Assembly (NCBI GenBank): GCA_002724395.1
Contig: PBOR01000013.1
Coordinates: forward strand, 11,684 to 75,683
DNA: 64,000 bases
DNA from: Rhodospirillaceae bacterium
GTDB taxonomy: Bacteria > Pseudomonadota > Alphaproteobacteria > UBA8366
Reading direction: 5' to 3'
Shown: piece after piece, positions 37,871 to 46,791 of the stretch
Position numbering within the stretch: the first letter of the stretch is position 1
How the letters are laid out: each line of letters starts with the position of its first letter
Position numbers and translations under genes: made by a program
Notes under the pieces: generated by a model
Databases searched by the model: none
The model's input: only the letters and a program-made list of their open reading frames with translations
Told to the model about the DNA's origin: nothing

Positions 37871-38434
37871 ATGTTTATTCAAACCGAAGCGACGCCAAAT
37901 CCTGCTACAATGAAATTTCTACCGGGACGAACCGTATTAGAAACCGGCACCGCAGATTTTACCGATGCCGCCGTTGCGGAGACCCAATCTCCGTTAGCGG
38001 CAAAACTTTTTGGCGTCGATGGCGTAGAGGCTGTTTTTTTTGGAAATGATTTTATTACCGTGACCAAGAACGAGGCAAAAGAATGGCATGTTCTGAAACC
38101 TTCCGTATTGGGTGCTGTAATGGAGCATTTTACTGCTGGCGACTCGGTAATGAATGAAAGTACCGAGGCGCAAAGTGTTAACACCGCTTCTGAGGATGAT
38201 GATGAGGTTGTTGGGCAGATCAAAGAGCTAATTGATACGCGAGTACGTCCAGCCGTTGCCATGGATGGTGGTGATATTGTCTTTGAGAGTTTTGATGACG
38301 GCATCGTGTATTTGCAGATGCAGGGCGCCTGTGCTGGATGCCCAAGCTCAACCGCGACACTCAAAATGGGTATCGAAAACATGCTTAAACATTATATTCC
38401 TGAAATTATCGAGGTTCGCGCAGTCGCACTTTAG
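37871..38434 (+). CDS. NfuA-like Fe-S cluster scaffold
   Basis: A 187-aa protein with the N-terminal Nfu domain (MFIQTEATPNPATMKFLPGR) and the C-terminal NifU-like thioredoxin-fold domain with the CxxC cluster ligand (LQMQGACAGCPSSTATLKMG). It carries [4Fe-4S] clusters to client proteins. This ATP-synthase-neighbour-independent Nfu is typical of alphaproteobacteria near tsaB and rimI. ATG follows AAAGGAG. The stop overlaps the convergent deacetylase-like gene by 4 bp. Confidence 0.94.
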   Translation: MFIQTEATPNPATMKFLPGRTVLETGTADFTDAAVAETQSPLAAKLFGVDGVEAVFFGNDFITVTKNEAKEWHVLKPSVLGAVMEHFTAGDSVMNESTEAQSVNTASEDDDEVVGQIKELIDTRVRPAVAMDGGDIVFESFDDGIVYLQMQGACAGCPSSTATLKMGIENMLKHYIPEIIEVRAVAL

Positions 38435-39495
38435 GGTGAGCTAGAACGGTCAGGTACGAAATACTGCATGCCGAACCATCGCCATCTGCCGTTGGTGCCC
38501 GGCATTGTACAATTTATTCTAGAACGGCCCGCGGCAAAGGGCTGTGCAAATCGGATTTCGATGCGGCTTTTTCCCAAATGCTGTAACACCAACTTACCGA
38601 AAGCCGAATGATAACAGGCAAGACGTTCTAATCCAGAAATGTTTGCTGCCACAGTGAAACCAAAACTAGGCGGATTAGTTACTGCTGGCAGCAACGGGTT
38701 TGGCGGCGTGATATCGAACGTGGGTAAAGGTTGCGCATTGATGAGGGTGTGGAATCTGCTTACACCCCCATATGTATTATTTAAGGAAAAACGCGGTAGA
38801 AAAAACCGGTCGGTTCGTCGGTGCATGACGCCGGAGTGTTGGCCGAAAGCTATCTTGTATCCCGCCATTTGTGCAGCAATCTGTGCCTTCTTACTTGCTT
38901 GCCCATATGGGTATGCGAAAGAATAAGGTTTGACGTTAAGTTTTTTGAGCAATAAATCCGCGGCGGTTCTGATTTCCCTTTGAATATCTTTCGTGTTTTG
39001 AGTTGCCAGTCGGGCAAGCGTATGAGTTTTCGCGCCGATATTTACGCCACTATCGGCCATTTTTTTTAGTTGATTCCAAGATAAGTATCCTGCCTGACCT
39101 TTATCGACAGGACGCGTGGTAACAAATATCGTGAACGGGAGGCCGGCCTCTTTCAGCATTGGCCAGGCGTGTTTGTACACTGATTGGTAGGCATCATTCA
39201 TAGTAATGATTATGGTTCGGTCGGCGATTGGTATTTTTTCAGTGAGGGCTTCGACGAGTTCTGGCAGAGGAATAACATTATAGGCGCCGGACTTAAGCTC
39301 TTTGATATGCGCAGCTAATTTTTCCACGGTCAGAGAGGTGGTTGGATGTTTTTCATCTGCAAACTTGTGATACATAAGTACAACTGCAGAGTCTGCACCT
39401 TGCGCTACGGCTAGCGGGGCTGAGGCAAATAAACCGAATAGGAAAACGAACCTAATTGTCAAAGAGGCACAGTTTTTGAGCCAGCTAACTTTCAT
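38431..39495 (-). CDS. Polysaccharide deacetylase-like protein with lost catalytic residues
   Basis: A 354-aa secreted protein with a signal peptide (FVFLFGLFASAPLAVAQG, cleaved near residue 32) and a carbohydrate-esterase-4 NodB-type fold: VVLMYHKFAD, then VTTRPVDKGQAGYLSWNQLK. The usual TFDDAY motif reads TMNDAY (N100-D101), so the first catalytic Asp is Asn. The usual GAHTHTHPHL reads GAKTHTLARL (K156 and L160), so both metal-binding His are gone in a gapless alignment. The frame is intact and the C-terminal 100 residues continue. It is probably inactive as a hydrolase and may only bind sugar. It is divergent from tsaB. Confidence 0.82.
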   Translation of the reverse strand: MKVSWLKNCASLTIRFVFLFGLFASAPLAVAQGADSAVVLMYHKFADEKHPTTSLTVEKLAAHIKELKSGAYNVIPLPELVEALTEKIPIADRTIIITMNDAYQSVYKHAWPMLKEAGLPFTIFVTTRPVDKGQAGYLSWNQLKKMADSGVNIGAKTHTLARLATQNTKDIQREIRTAADLLLKKLNVKPYSFAYPYGQASKKAQIAAQMAGYKIAFGQHSGVMHRRTDRFFLPRFSLNNTYGGVSRFHTLINAQPLPTFDITPPNPLLPAVTNPPSFGFTVAANISGLERLACYHSAFGKLVLQHLGKSRIEIRFAQPFAAGRSRINCTMPGTNGRWRWFGMQYFVPDRSSSP

Positions 39496-39595
39496 GATTT
39501 CCGTAACGTAATTAAAATTTAACTTCGGCATCGGGTTTATCTCACTCATCTGCTTGCTGACCAAGAGGCATTGCCTTTATGAGGGATTTTTTAAT

Positions 39596-40288
39596 TTGGT
39601 TAAATCGCTAAATATTTTAGCCTTAGACAGTGCTGCAAGTGCCTGTTCCGTTGCAATAACTATAAATAGCAATGTGTACGCCGCTCGCTTTGAAGTTATG
39701 GAGCGCGGTCAAGCCGAAGCGTTGGCGCCAATGGTGGCTTCAGTTATGGAGGAGGCTAGCCAAACCATGCCCCGCGGCTTTGCCGATTTAGATGCGGTCG
39801 CAGTGACCGTTGGGCCTGGTACTTTTACGGGCATACGACTGGGGCTGGCAATGGCAAAAGCGATTGCTCTTCCGCACAAGATACCGGTAATGGGGCTAAG
39901 CACATTTGATGCAATACGATTTGGTATCGATCAAAAAAACGGTCCTTTAATTGCTGTGATTGAAACTAAGCGGAATGATTTCTATTTGCAAATGTTCGAT
40001 CGCAGGGGGGCGGAGATGACCAAAGCAGCGGTGCTTAATGCTGCAGAAGTATTATCGATGTTACCGCCGGGGCCGATAGTTGGCGTTGGCGACGGTGCTG
40101 GGCGCCTTGGTAAATTTTTGGCGGCAAAGGGGTATGGAGGGTTCTATGTAGCTGACGAGTCCCCACCAATTGCGGAAAACTTTGTTGGACTTGCGTTAGA
40201 GCGTTTTCAATTTAAGGAAATTGGAGCCCCTAAGCCGATTTATTTAAAAGCGCCGAGCGTCACTTTGCAGCCTGACCATTTAAAATGA
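39596..40288 (+). CDS. tsaB: TsaB, tRNA threonylcarbamoyladenosine partner protein
   Basis: TsaB helps TsaD make the t6A37 modification of tRNA. 230 aa from a TTG at 39596 that has GAGGG 9 bp upstream; the frame is open from 39554. The ASKHA-fold start LNILALDSAASACSVAI and VTVGPGTFTGIRLGLAMAKA (residues about 70-89) are diagnostic. The C-terminal part ends KPIYLKAPSVTLQP, normal for the family. The 3' end overlaps rimI by 4 bp, and tsaB-rimI is a conserved pair. Confidence 0.94.
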   Translation: MVKSLNILALDSAASACSVAITINSNVYAARFEVMERGQAEALAPMVASVMEEASQTMPRGFADLDAVAVTVGPGTFTGIRLGLAMAKAIALPHKIPVMGLSTFDAIRFGIDQKNGPLIAVIETKRNDFYLQMFDRRGAEMTKAAVLNAAEVLSMLPPGPIVGVGDGAGRLGKFLAAKGYGGFYVADESPPIAENFVGLALERFQFKEIGAPKPIYLKAPSVTLQPDHLK

Positions 40289-40764
40289 AGAAACCTGCTG
40301 AGGGACGCATTATCATTAACGAGGCAGGCCGGGGTCTTTGGCCGATACTGGCGGAAATTTTCGGCCAAAGTTTTGATGAGCCTTGGCCGCTAGCATCGAT
40401 AAAGAATCTGATGGCGCCCACGGGATGTTGGGCACTTATTGCCGAGTTTGCGAACGATGAGATTTTATATCCCTGCGGTTTCGCCCTGGCGCGTGCGGTT
40501 GGTGAGGAGGCGGAGCTCTTAAGCATGGGAGTTATACCGGAGTTCCGCCGTCGCGGGGTCGCGAGTTCCATTATGAGGGCTTTAGCGAGCCAAGCGTTAC
40601 ATAGAGGGGCAAGAGCAATTTTTTTGGAAGTCGGTGTCGACAATTTTCCGGCAAAGCACCTTTATCGGATGTCAGGATACGTGGAAGTTGGGCGCCGGGA
40701 AAACTACTATCGACGTGCTAATCGTGAATTAGTTGATGCTCTTGTAATGAAAGTTGTGCTGTAA
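40285..40764 (+). CDS. rimI: RimI-type ribosomal protein alanine N-acetyltransferase
   Basis: A 159-aa GNAT acetyltransferase that probably acetylates ribosomal protein S18 and other N-termini. The acetyl-CoA pyrophosphate loop is VIPEFRRRGVASSIMRAL near residue 85, and FLEVGVDNFPAKHLYRMSGY follows, both typical of RimI. It is fused in translation to tsaB by a 4-bp overlap. Confidence 0.88.
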   Translation: MKKPAEGRIIINEAGRGLWPILAEIFGQSFDEPWPLASIKNLMAPTGCWALIAEFANDEILYPCGFALARAVGEEAELLSMGVIPEFRRRGVASSIMRALASQALHRGARAIFLEVGVDNFPAKHLYRMSGYVEVGRRENYYRRANRELVDALVMKVVL

Positions 40765-40936
40765 AAATGGATTATTAGCTATGGTAATCGGACAGTATCC
40801 ATCGCTTGATGTTTATCGACATTGCTTGTTACAATGTTTATTCAAGACAATCTTAGATGAATAGTAGGTGTTGATTCATCATAATTGTCAGGTTAACGTC
40901 ATAAAGCTGAGAATTAAATAATTCAGCCAATAGATC

Positions 40937-40956
40937 CATCGGTAGTGTTGCCGGTG
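40937..40956 (+). promoter_or_regulatory. Hairpin upstream of mucR
   Basis: CATCGGTA and TGCCGGTG pair over 8 bp (two G-U pairs) around a 4-nt loop, 45 bp upstream of the mucR start. In DNA it is an imperfect inverted repeat that could serve as an operator; MucR regulators commonly bind their own upstream region, though at AT-rich sites. It could instead be an mRNA leader stem. Confidence 0.3.
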
Positions 40957-41000
40957 ATAAGTCACACAAGTGGCAAAAACAAAAACAGGGGCAATCAACA

Positions 41001-41432
41001 ATGACCGATTCTTCATCTACTGAGGTCAAACGCGAAGATCTTCTTGGTTATACCTCGGAGATAACGTCGGCACATGTTTCCAATAATACAGTCGCACTAT
41101 CCGACCTGCCGGGATTAATTGAACAAATTTATAAGACGCTGGCGACGATCGGCGGCGTTGATGGTGGTGCTTCTGACCGGCCAACACCTGCGGTGCCTGT
41201 CAAAAAATCTATTACCCCCGACTTTATTGTGTGTTTAGAAGATGGCAAAAAGCTGAAAATGCTAAAGCGCCATCTAAAAACCGCATATGATATGTCGCCG
41301 GAGGAATATCGCGAACGTTGGGGCTTATCTCCAGATTACCCTATGGTCGCGCCAAACTATGCGAAACAGCGGAGCCGATTGGCCAAAGAGATTGGCTTGG
41401 GTACACGGTCTCGGCGCCGAGCCGAAATTTAG
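41001..41432 (+). CDS. mucR: MucR/Ros-family zinc-finger transcription regulator
   Basis: A 143-aa DNA-binding protein of the Ros/MucR family, with the C-terminal zinc-finger domain FIVCLEDGKKLKMLKRHLKT, then YDMSPEEYRERWGLSPDYPM, and the basic end RSRLAKEIGLGTRSRRRAE. Members control exopolysaccharide, motility and cell-cycle genes in alphaproteobacteria by binding AT-rich DNA and oligomerising. A 236-bp gene-free leader lies upstream. fur follows at 100 bp. Confidence 0.93.
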   Translation: MTDSSSTEVKREDLLGYTSEITSAHVSNNTVALSDLPGLIEQIYKTLATIGGVDGGASDRPTPAVPVKKSITPDFIVCLEDGKKLKMLKRHLKTAYDMSPEEYRERWGLSPDYPMVAPNYAKQRSRLAKEIGLGTRSRRRAEI

Positions 41433-41532
41433 ACAAATTTTTCTGTCTTCTTTTCCGTTATCGCAAACCATAAGTATGCGGTAATCGAAGAGCTGTGGTA
41501 CTATACATCCCAAAACGGGAGTCTTACTTACC

Positions 41533-41949
41533 ATGGAAGCGAATATAGAAAGGCTGTGTGAAGAAAAAGGTCTAAAAATGACAGAGCAGCGCCGTGTTAT
41601 CGCGCGTGTGCTGTCATGGGCGGAGGACCATCCTAATGTCGATGAAGTGTTTCTACGCGCATCAAAAATAGACTCCCATATAAGTCTAGCGACGGTGTAT
41701 CGCACCGTGCGGTTATTTGAAGAATCCGGTATTTTAACACGCCTTGATTTTGGTGATGGTAAGGCCAGGTATGAAGACTCTTCCGTGGATCATCATGACC
41801 ATTTGATTGATGTAGAAACTGGTGAAATTATTGAATTTCAAAACGATGAAATCGAGCGCTTACAGCGCGAGGTTGCGAGGCAACTGGGGTATGAGCTGGT
41901 AGAGCATCGTTTGGAATTATATGCGCGTCGGCTAAAGGGCAAAGGGTGA
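41533..41949 (+). CDS. fur: Fur-family metalloregulator (Fur/Mur)
   Basis: A 138-aa Fur-family repressor. The winged helix covers about 10-75 (MTEQRRVIARVLSWAEDHPN and ISLATVYRTVRLFEESGILT). The metal-binding C-terminal domain has SVDHHDHLIDVETGEIIEF, with the HHDHL ligands. There are no CxxC zinc pairs, as in alphaproteobacterial Fur/Mur proteins, some of which respond to manganese. It follows mucR and is upstream of olsB-olsA. Confidence 0.93.
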   Translation: MEANIERLCEEKGLKMTEQRRVIARVLSWAEDHPNVDEVFLRASKIDSHISLATVYRTVRLFEESGILTRLDFGDGKARYEDSSVDHHDHLIDVETGEIIEFQNDEIERLQREVARQLGYELVEHRLELYARRLKGKG

Positions 41950-42038
41950 GAGGACAACTCACAAAGTAGACATAAAAGGGTAACATTGATGGTCGAGTGT
42001 CTAGTCGAACCGTTAATCAGCTGATCATGGTGTAAGCA

Positions 42039-42884
42039 ATGTCATCACCGGCTTTTACTCAAGAACCAGAGCTTTTCCGCGGAAAACTGGACGATTTTGA
42101 GATTAGAAATGGCAACCATCTGGTGCGCCTAGCTCGAGACTGGCGGGAAGTAGAAGCGGCTTTGGCGCTACGCTACAAAATTTTTTATGAGGAAATGCAG
42201 GCGTGTCCAACAGCAGAAATGGCGATGCGTAAGCAAGATTTTGATCGCTACGATGAAGTCGCCGATCATTTGCTTGTACTTGATGAAAAGATTGGTGACG
42301 GCCCGGAAGCGGTTGTTGGTACGTATCGATTGATAAAGCGGGATGCGGTAGCTAGGTGTGGCGCTTTTTATTCCGCCGCGGAATATGACTTGGACATATT
42401 AACGTCTATTCCCGATGAAATTCTTGAACTTGGGCGATCATGTGTAGACTTTGAATACCGTAATCGCCGTGTTATCAACTTACTATGGCAAGGAATTGCA
42501 CATTACTGCGTAAATTATGACATCCGTTTAATGTTTGGTTGCGCTAGTTTGCCGGGCAAAAATAAGGATGCGCATACACTACCGCTGTCTTATTTGTATC
42601 ATAATTACCTCGCGCCAGCACGAATACGTCCTAAAGCACTACCAGAACGTCACGTGGATATGAACCTATTGCCGCCAAAAGAAATTGTGGAGAAGGATGC
42701 GGTAAAAATGGTACCGCCCCTGATCAAAGGGTATTTGCGAATTGGCGGGTTTGTTGGTGATGGCGCGGTTATAGATGAGCAATTCAACACTACAGATGTC
42801 TGTATTGTTGTGGAGACAAAACTAATTACAAGTAAGTATGCCCGCCATTTCGAGCGACAAGGTTTCAATCTGCGGTCAATCTAG
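42039..42884 (+). CDS. OlsB-like ornithine N-acyltransferase (GNAT)
   Basis: OlsB attaches a 3-hydroxyacyl group to ornithine, the first step in the phosphorus-free ornithine lipids. The 281-aa protein is the expected length. It has LVRLARDWREVEAALALRYK near the start, the region typical of the alphaproteobacterial GNAT-like acyltransferase family, and ELGRSCVDFEYRNRRVINLL with the binding motif. The C-terminal half shows LMFGCASLPGKNKDAHTLPL. It is followed after 22 bp by a PlsC-type gene, matching the olsB-olsA pair. Confidence 0.85.
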   Translation: MSSPAFTQEPELFRGKLDDFEIRNGNHLVRLARDWREVEAALALRYKIFYEEMQACPTAEMAMRKQDFDRYDEVADHLLVLDEKIGDGPEAVVGTYRLIKRDAVARCGAFYSAAEYDLDILTSIPDEILELGRSCVDFEYRNRRVINLLWQGIAHYCVNYDIRLMFGCASLPGKNKDAHTLPLSYLYHNYLAPARIRPKALPERHVDMNLLPPKEIVEKDAVKMVPPLIKGYLRIGGFVGDGAVIDEQFNTTDVCIVVETKLITSKYARHFERQGFNLRSI

Positions 42885-42906
42885 TTCTGATTAACGTCAA
42901 ACCCTT

Positions 42907-43752
42907 ATGAAAATCTCACATTTACTCGCGTTCAGGCGCGCATTTTCCTTAATTTGCATCTTTGCCTTTATCATAATTGTGCAGACCGCCGCGCAAAGGT
43001 TGAGGTTCAGGAACAGTTATCGTTGGGGGCATCTTTGGCATAAATGGTGCCAACGGGCTATTGGTATGGAGGTGCAGGTTCACGGTGCCCCCTCGACGGA
43101 TACGCTGACATTGTTTGCTTCAAACCATGTTTCCTACCTGGATATTCCGGCCTTGGGCTCGGTCCTCGATGCCACGTTTATTGCTAAAGCAGAAATCAAA
43201 AACTGGCCGCTTTTTGGATTTCTATGCAAATTGCAACGTACAATATTCATTGAGCGTGATCGTCGAAAAATTTTAGAGCAACGAGAAGAGATATACGGGC
43301 GACTTCAGGAGGGCGATAGTTTAATTTTTTTCCCAGAGGGTACAAGCCACAATGGAACTTTCGTATTACCATTTAAAAGTTCTCTCTTTAGCGCCGCCGA
43401 ATGGGAATTCGGTGGAAAACTGCTCAAGATCCAGCCGGTTTCTATCGCCTATTCCATGTTGGACGGCATTGTGCTTGGCCGGCGTTTGCGGCCGACATTT
43501 GCTTGGTATGGTGACATGTCGATGGCCGGGCACCTATGGCAATTATTGGGAACTGGCAAATTAGGCATTGATATCATTTTTCATGAACCAATCGATATTA
43601 AACAATTCGGCTCGCGCAAACTTTTATCGGATTATTGTGAAAGGGTTGTTGCTCGCGGTGTTTCTTCCGCGCTTGTGCGGCGCGTGGAAATTATATCAGT
43701 CCCTATTGCCCACGCTTCTGCAAAAAATCAGAGAAATAGTTTAAATTGCTAA
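42907..43752 (+). CDS. PlsC/OlsA-type 1-acyl-glycerol/lyso-ornithine-lipid acyltransferase
   Basis: A 281-aa acyltransferase with an N-terminal hydrophobic helix (AFSLICIFAFIIIVQTAAQR). Motifs are intact: NHVSYLDIPALG (the NHxxxxD catalytic pair), FIERDRRK, and LIFFPEGTSHNG (FPEGT). The partner olsB suggests this one is OlsA, acylating lyso-ornithine lipid, although phosphatidate synthesis cannot be excluded. It follows olsB with a 22-bp gap and sits upstream of miaB after a 159-bp gap. Confidence 0.85.
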   Translation: MKISHLLAFRRAFSLICIFAFIIIVQTAAQRLRFRNSYRWGHLWHKWCQRAIGMEVQVHGAPSTDTLTLFASNHVSYLDIPALGSVLDATFIAKAEIKNWPLFGFLCKLQRTIFIERDRRKILEQREEIYGRLQEGDSLIFFPEGTSHNGTFVLPFKSSLFSAAEWEFGGKLLKIQPVSIAYSMLDGIVLGRRLRPTFAWYGDMSMAGHLWQLLGTGKLGIDIIFHEPIDIKQFGSRKLLSDYCERVVARGVSSALVRRVEIISVPIAHASAKNQRNSLNC

Positions 43753-43911
43753 CCTTGCAAGACATGTGGACATATGGAACTCTGAGATTGAAGATTGACG
43801 TAAATTTAATGAACAAGAGTTTGTTGGGTTTTTGAGAAAAGAGATTTCATGCTTCGTTTAAAAATGGTCGCGTCTAATCGCGCCACGTCGCATATCGTAG
43901 GGGCATAGAAT

Positions 43912-45303
43912 TTGGGCAAATCAGTTTTTATCAAGACCTATGGGTGCCAAATGAATGCCTACGATTCTGATCGCATGGCGGATCTGCTTGTGCCGATTGG
44001 GTATGAGGTATCACAGGCACCAGACGGTGCTGATATGATAATCTTGAATACTTGTCATATTCGCGAAAAAGCAGCCGAAAAAGTGTATTCCGAACTTGGC
44101 AGGCTGGCGCCGCTGAAGGCTGATGTGATAGCAGGCCACAAGGCCCCATTGATAGCTGTCGCCGGTTGCGTTGCTCAGGCGGAAGGCCAACAAATTTTAG
44201 AGCGTGCTCCTTATGTAGATCTTGTTTTTGGTCCACAGACTTATCATCGTCTGCCGGAAATGGTGGAATCTGTGTTGCGGACCGGCAAACGGATTGTAGA
44301 TACAGATTTTCCAGCGGACGATAAATTTGATTTCTTACCAGAAGAACGCAGTAGCGGAGATGTTTCGCGATTTTTGACCATCCAAGAAGGGTGCGATCGG
44401 TTCTGTACCTTCTGTGTGGTGCCGTATACTCGAGGTGCGGAACAGTCGCGGTCTGCTCAATCTATTGCAGCGGATGCTAAAGCTATGGTTTCTGATGGCG
44501 CGCGGGAAATTACTTTGCTGGGTCAAAATGTAAATGCGTGGCACGGCGATGCTCCAAGTGGCGGGGAATGGCGCCTCGGGCGCCTGATTCGGCACCTGGC
44601 AGAGATCGCAGGTTTAGACCGCATTCGGTATACAACGAGCCATCCAAGTGATATGGACGATGAATTGATTTCGGCGCATGGTGATGTACCTCAATTGATG
44701 CCATTTCTTCATCTCCCGGTGCAGTCCGGCTCTGATAAGATCTTGGCGGCCATGAATCGGCGCCACAACGCTAAAGATTACCGGCGGACAATCGATAAGC
44801 TGCGTCATCATTGCCCTGAGATAGCACTATCATCGGATTTTATCGTAGGCTTTCCTGGTGAAGAAGACTCTGATTTTGCTAAAACGTTGGGCTTGGTTAC
44901 GGAAATTGGCTTTGCACAATCCTATTCTTTTAAATATAGCGCGCGCGCAGGAACGCCTGCGGCGGACCAAGGGCGGCAGGTAGACGAGGATGTGAAGAAT
45001 GAACGCTTGGCAGGGTTACAACAGTTGCTTCGAGCTCAGCAGGATAGTTTTTTGCAAACCCAACTCGGCATGACGGTCGATGTTTTGTTTGAGGGTGCCG
45101 GAAAAAGGCGTGGGCAAGTTGTGGGCCGCTCGCCGTTTATGCATCCAGTCCACGTTGAGGCTCCTGACCGGCTGGTGGGGTCTGTGAGGTCGGTTCGCAT
45201 ACAGAAATGTTTTGCTAATAGTCTGCGCGGTGAAGTGCAAACTATCAGCGCGCCAGTGTCGACCGAACACTTGGGGCCGTCCGCGGAGGGCATCTGCGCT
45301 TGA
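43912..45303 (+). CDS. miaB: MiaB, tRNA-2-methylthio-N6-dimethylallyladenosine synthase
   Basis: MiaB methylthiolates i6A37 in tRNA. It has 463 aa. The N-terminal UPF0004 cluster has KTYGCQMNAYDSDRM and a second cysteine set; the radical SAM cluster is CDRFCTFCVVPYTRG (CxxxCxxC), about residue 160; and the TRAM domain is C-terminal (DRLVGSVRSVRIQKCFANSL). A TTG start is taken. It heads miaB-phoH-ybeY-corC-lnt, where all junctions overlap. Confidence 0.97.
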   Translation: MGKSVFIKTYGCQMNAYDSDRMADLLVPIGYEVSQAPDGADMIILNTCHIREKAAEKVYSELGRLAPLKADVIAGHKAPLIAVAGCVAQAEGQQILERAPYVDLVFGPQTYHRLPEMVESVLRTGKRIVDTDFPADDKFDFLPEERSSGDVSRFLTIQEGCDRFCTFCVVPYTRGAEQSRSAQSIAADAKAMVSDGAREITLLGQNVNAWHGDAPSGGEWRLGRLIRHLAEIAGLDRIRYTTSHPSDMDDELISAHGDVPQLMPFLHLPVQSGSDKILAAMNRRHNAKDYRRTIDKLRHHCPEIALSSDFIVGFPGEEDSDFAKTLGLVTEIGFAQSYSFKYSARAGTPAADQGRQVDEDVKNERLAGLQQLLRAQQDSFLQTQLGMTVDVLFEGAGKRRGQVVGRSPFMHPVHVEAPDRLVGSVRSVRIQKCFANSLRGEVQTISAPVSTEHLGPSAEGICA

Positions 45304-46292
45304 GCCGACGAACTATTATAAAGGCTGATGGCGGGCGGCAATTACAATTTGAAGACAATCGCTTGTTGGTGGCTTTGTTTGGGGAGCATGACAAGCACCT
45401 TGTACAAATTGAGAAGCGACTAGGGGTTGCGCTTTTTTCTCGCGGCAATCGCCTCTCAGTAACCGGGGCTGATGGTGCAGTAGAAATTGCCTGCAAGGCG
45501 CTGGAGCAATTATACAAACGATTGCAAATTGGAGAACAAGTGGATTCTGCAGAAGTTGACGCAGCCGTGCGAATGGCCAATCAGCCGGTGAAGGGGTGTA
45601 GCAGCGACGGGCCGTTTATAACTACGCGACGGCGGCGAATTTCTGCCCGTACGCCGCTGCAGGCCTTATACATCGAGGCAATGAAGGACAAAGAACTAGT
45701 GTTCGGGTTGGGGCCGGCTGGCACGGGTAAAACCTACCTTGCGGTTTGTTACGCTGTAGAAAGTCTCCTGAAAGGCGATGTAGACCGGATTGTTTTGTCC
45801 CGGCCCGCAGTCGAAGCGGGCGAGCATTTGGGTTTTCTTCCGGGGGATATGCGTGAAAAAGTAGATCCCTATTTGCGGCCAATATACGATGCTTTGCACG
45901 ACACGATGCCTTCTGATCAGATCGTAAAGCGCATTGAAAGTGGTGAGATTGAGATTGCTCCCTTGGCTTTCATGCGCGGGCGTACACTATCTAGTGCGTT
46001 TGTAATTCTCGATGAGGCCCAAAACACCTCACCAGTACAAATGAAAATGTTTTTGACTAGACTAGGTCGAAATAGCCGTATGGTGGTAACTGGCGATCTT
46101 AGCCAAGTGGATTTACCGTCAAACGCCCTTTCCGGGCTTTCAGATGCGTTGGCGACACTAAAAGGGCTTGACCAAGCTGCGTTTATTGAGTTCACAGAAG
46201 GCGACGTAGTCCGCCATCCTTTGGTCGCTAGTATTGTTAGGGCATACGCAGCGCGGGATTTGAAAAATAATGGCAAAATAAAAGATGGATAA
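45300..46292 (+). CDS. phoH: PhoH-like ATPase
   Basis: A 330-aa PhoH family NTPase, with the Walker A loop LGPAGTGKTYLAVCYAVESL near residue 140 and Walker B FVILDEAQNTSP. The N-terminal region carries the PhoH-type RNA-binding portion. It is thought to work with YbeY in RNA processing. The TTG start overlaps the miaB stop (TTGA), and its end overlaps ybeY by 8 bp. Confidence 0.95.
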   Translation: MSRRTIIKADGGRQLQFEDNRLLVALFGEHDKHLVQIEKRLGVALFSRGNRLSVTGADGAVEIACKALEQLYKRLQIGEQVDSAEVDAAVRMANQPVKGCSSDGPFITTRRRRISARTPLQALYIEAMKDKELVFGLGPAGTGKTYLAVCYAVESLLKGDVDRIVLSRPAVEAGEHLGFLPGDMREKVDPYLRPIYDALHDTMPSDQIVKRIESGEIEIAPLAFMRGRTLSSAFVILDEAQNTSPVQMKMFLTRLGRNSRMVVTGDLSQVDLPSNALSGLSDALATLKGLDQAAFIEFTEGDVVRHPLVASIVRAYAARDLKNNGKIKDG

Positions 46293-46791
46293 ATCTTTTT
46301 TTGTAGACGTAACTATCGACATAGCTGTTGAGAGGGATGTTCCCAGCAATATTGCCGATGCTATCAAAAAGGTTACAAGACTCGCGTGGCATAAAATTGA
46401 TATGGGTAATTTTTCTGCTGAGCTTAGCATGCTCCTTACCACTGATGCACAGGTCAGTCGATTGAACAAGGATTATCGAAATAAGGATAAACCAACAAAT
46501 GTGCTTTCCTTCAGCGCTGCGGATAATTCTGCCTGCTTGCCGGACGGTGTGCCGGTATTGTTAGGTGATGTCGTCTTGGGGTTTGAGACTATCCGCGAAG
46601 AAGCGGCAAGGCATGGGAAGACTTTTTTGGATCATGCCTGTCACCTTTCCGTACATGGGGTATTGCATCTTGCAGGTTTTGATCACGCGACTGATGAAAG
46701 TGCTAACGAAATGCAAGGGCTTGAGATTGCTGTGTTGGCTGCGGCCGGTATCGGCGACCCATACCACACATGGGTGGATGCTGTGGAATGA
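46285..46791 (+). CDS. ybeY: YbeY, endoribonuclease for rRNA maturation
   Basis: YbeY is a zinc endoribonuclease involved in 16S 3' end maturation and ribosome quality control. It has 168 aa. The catalytic motif HLSVHGVLHLAGFDH holds the three histidines (HxxxHxxxxxH), and NVLSFSA is upstream. It overlaps phoH by 8 bp and corC by 4 bp. Confidence 0.96.
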   Translation: MDKSFFVDVTIDIAVERDVPSNIADAIKKVTRLAWHKIDMGNFSAELSMLLTTDAQVSRLNKDYRNKDKPTNVLSFSAADNSACLPDGVPVLLGDVVLGFETIREEAARHGKTFLDHACHLSVHGVLHLAGFDHATDESANEMQGLEIAVLAAAGIGDPYHTWVDAVE

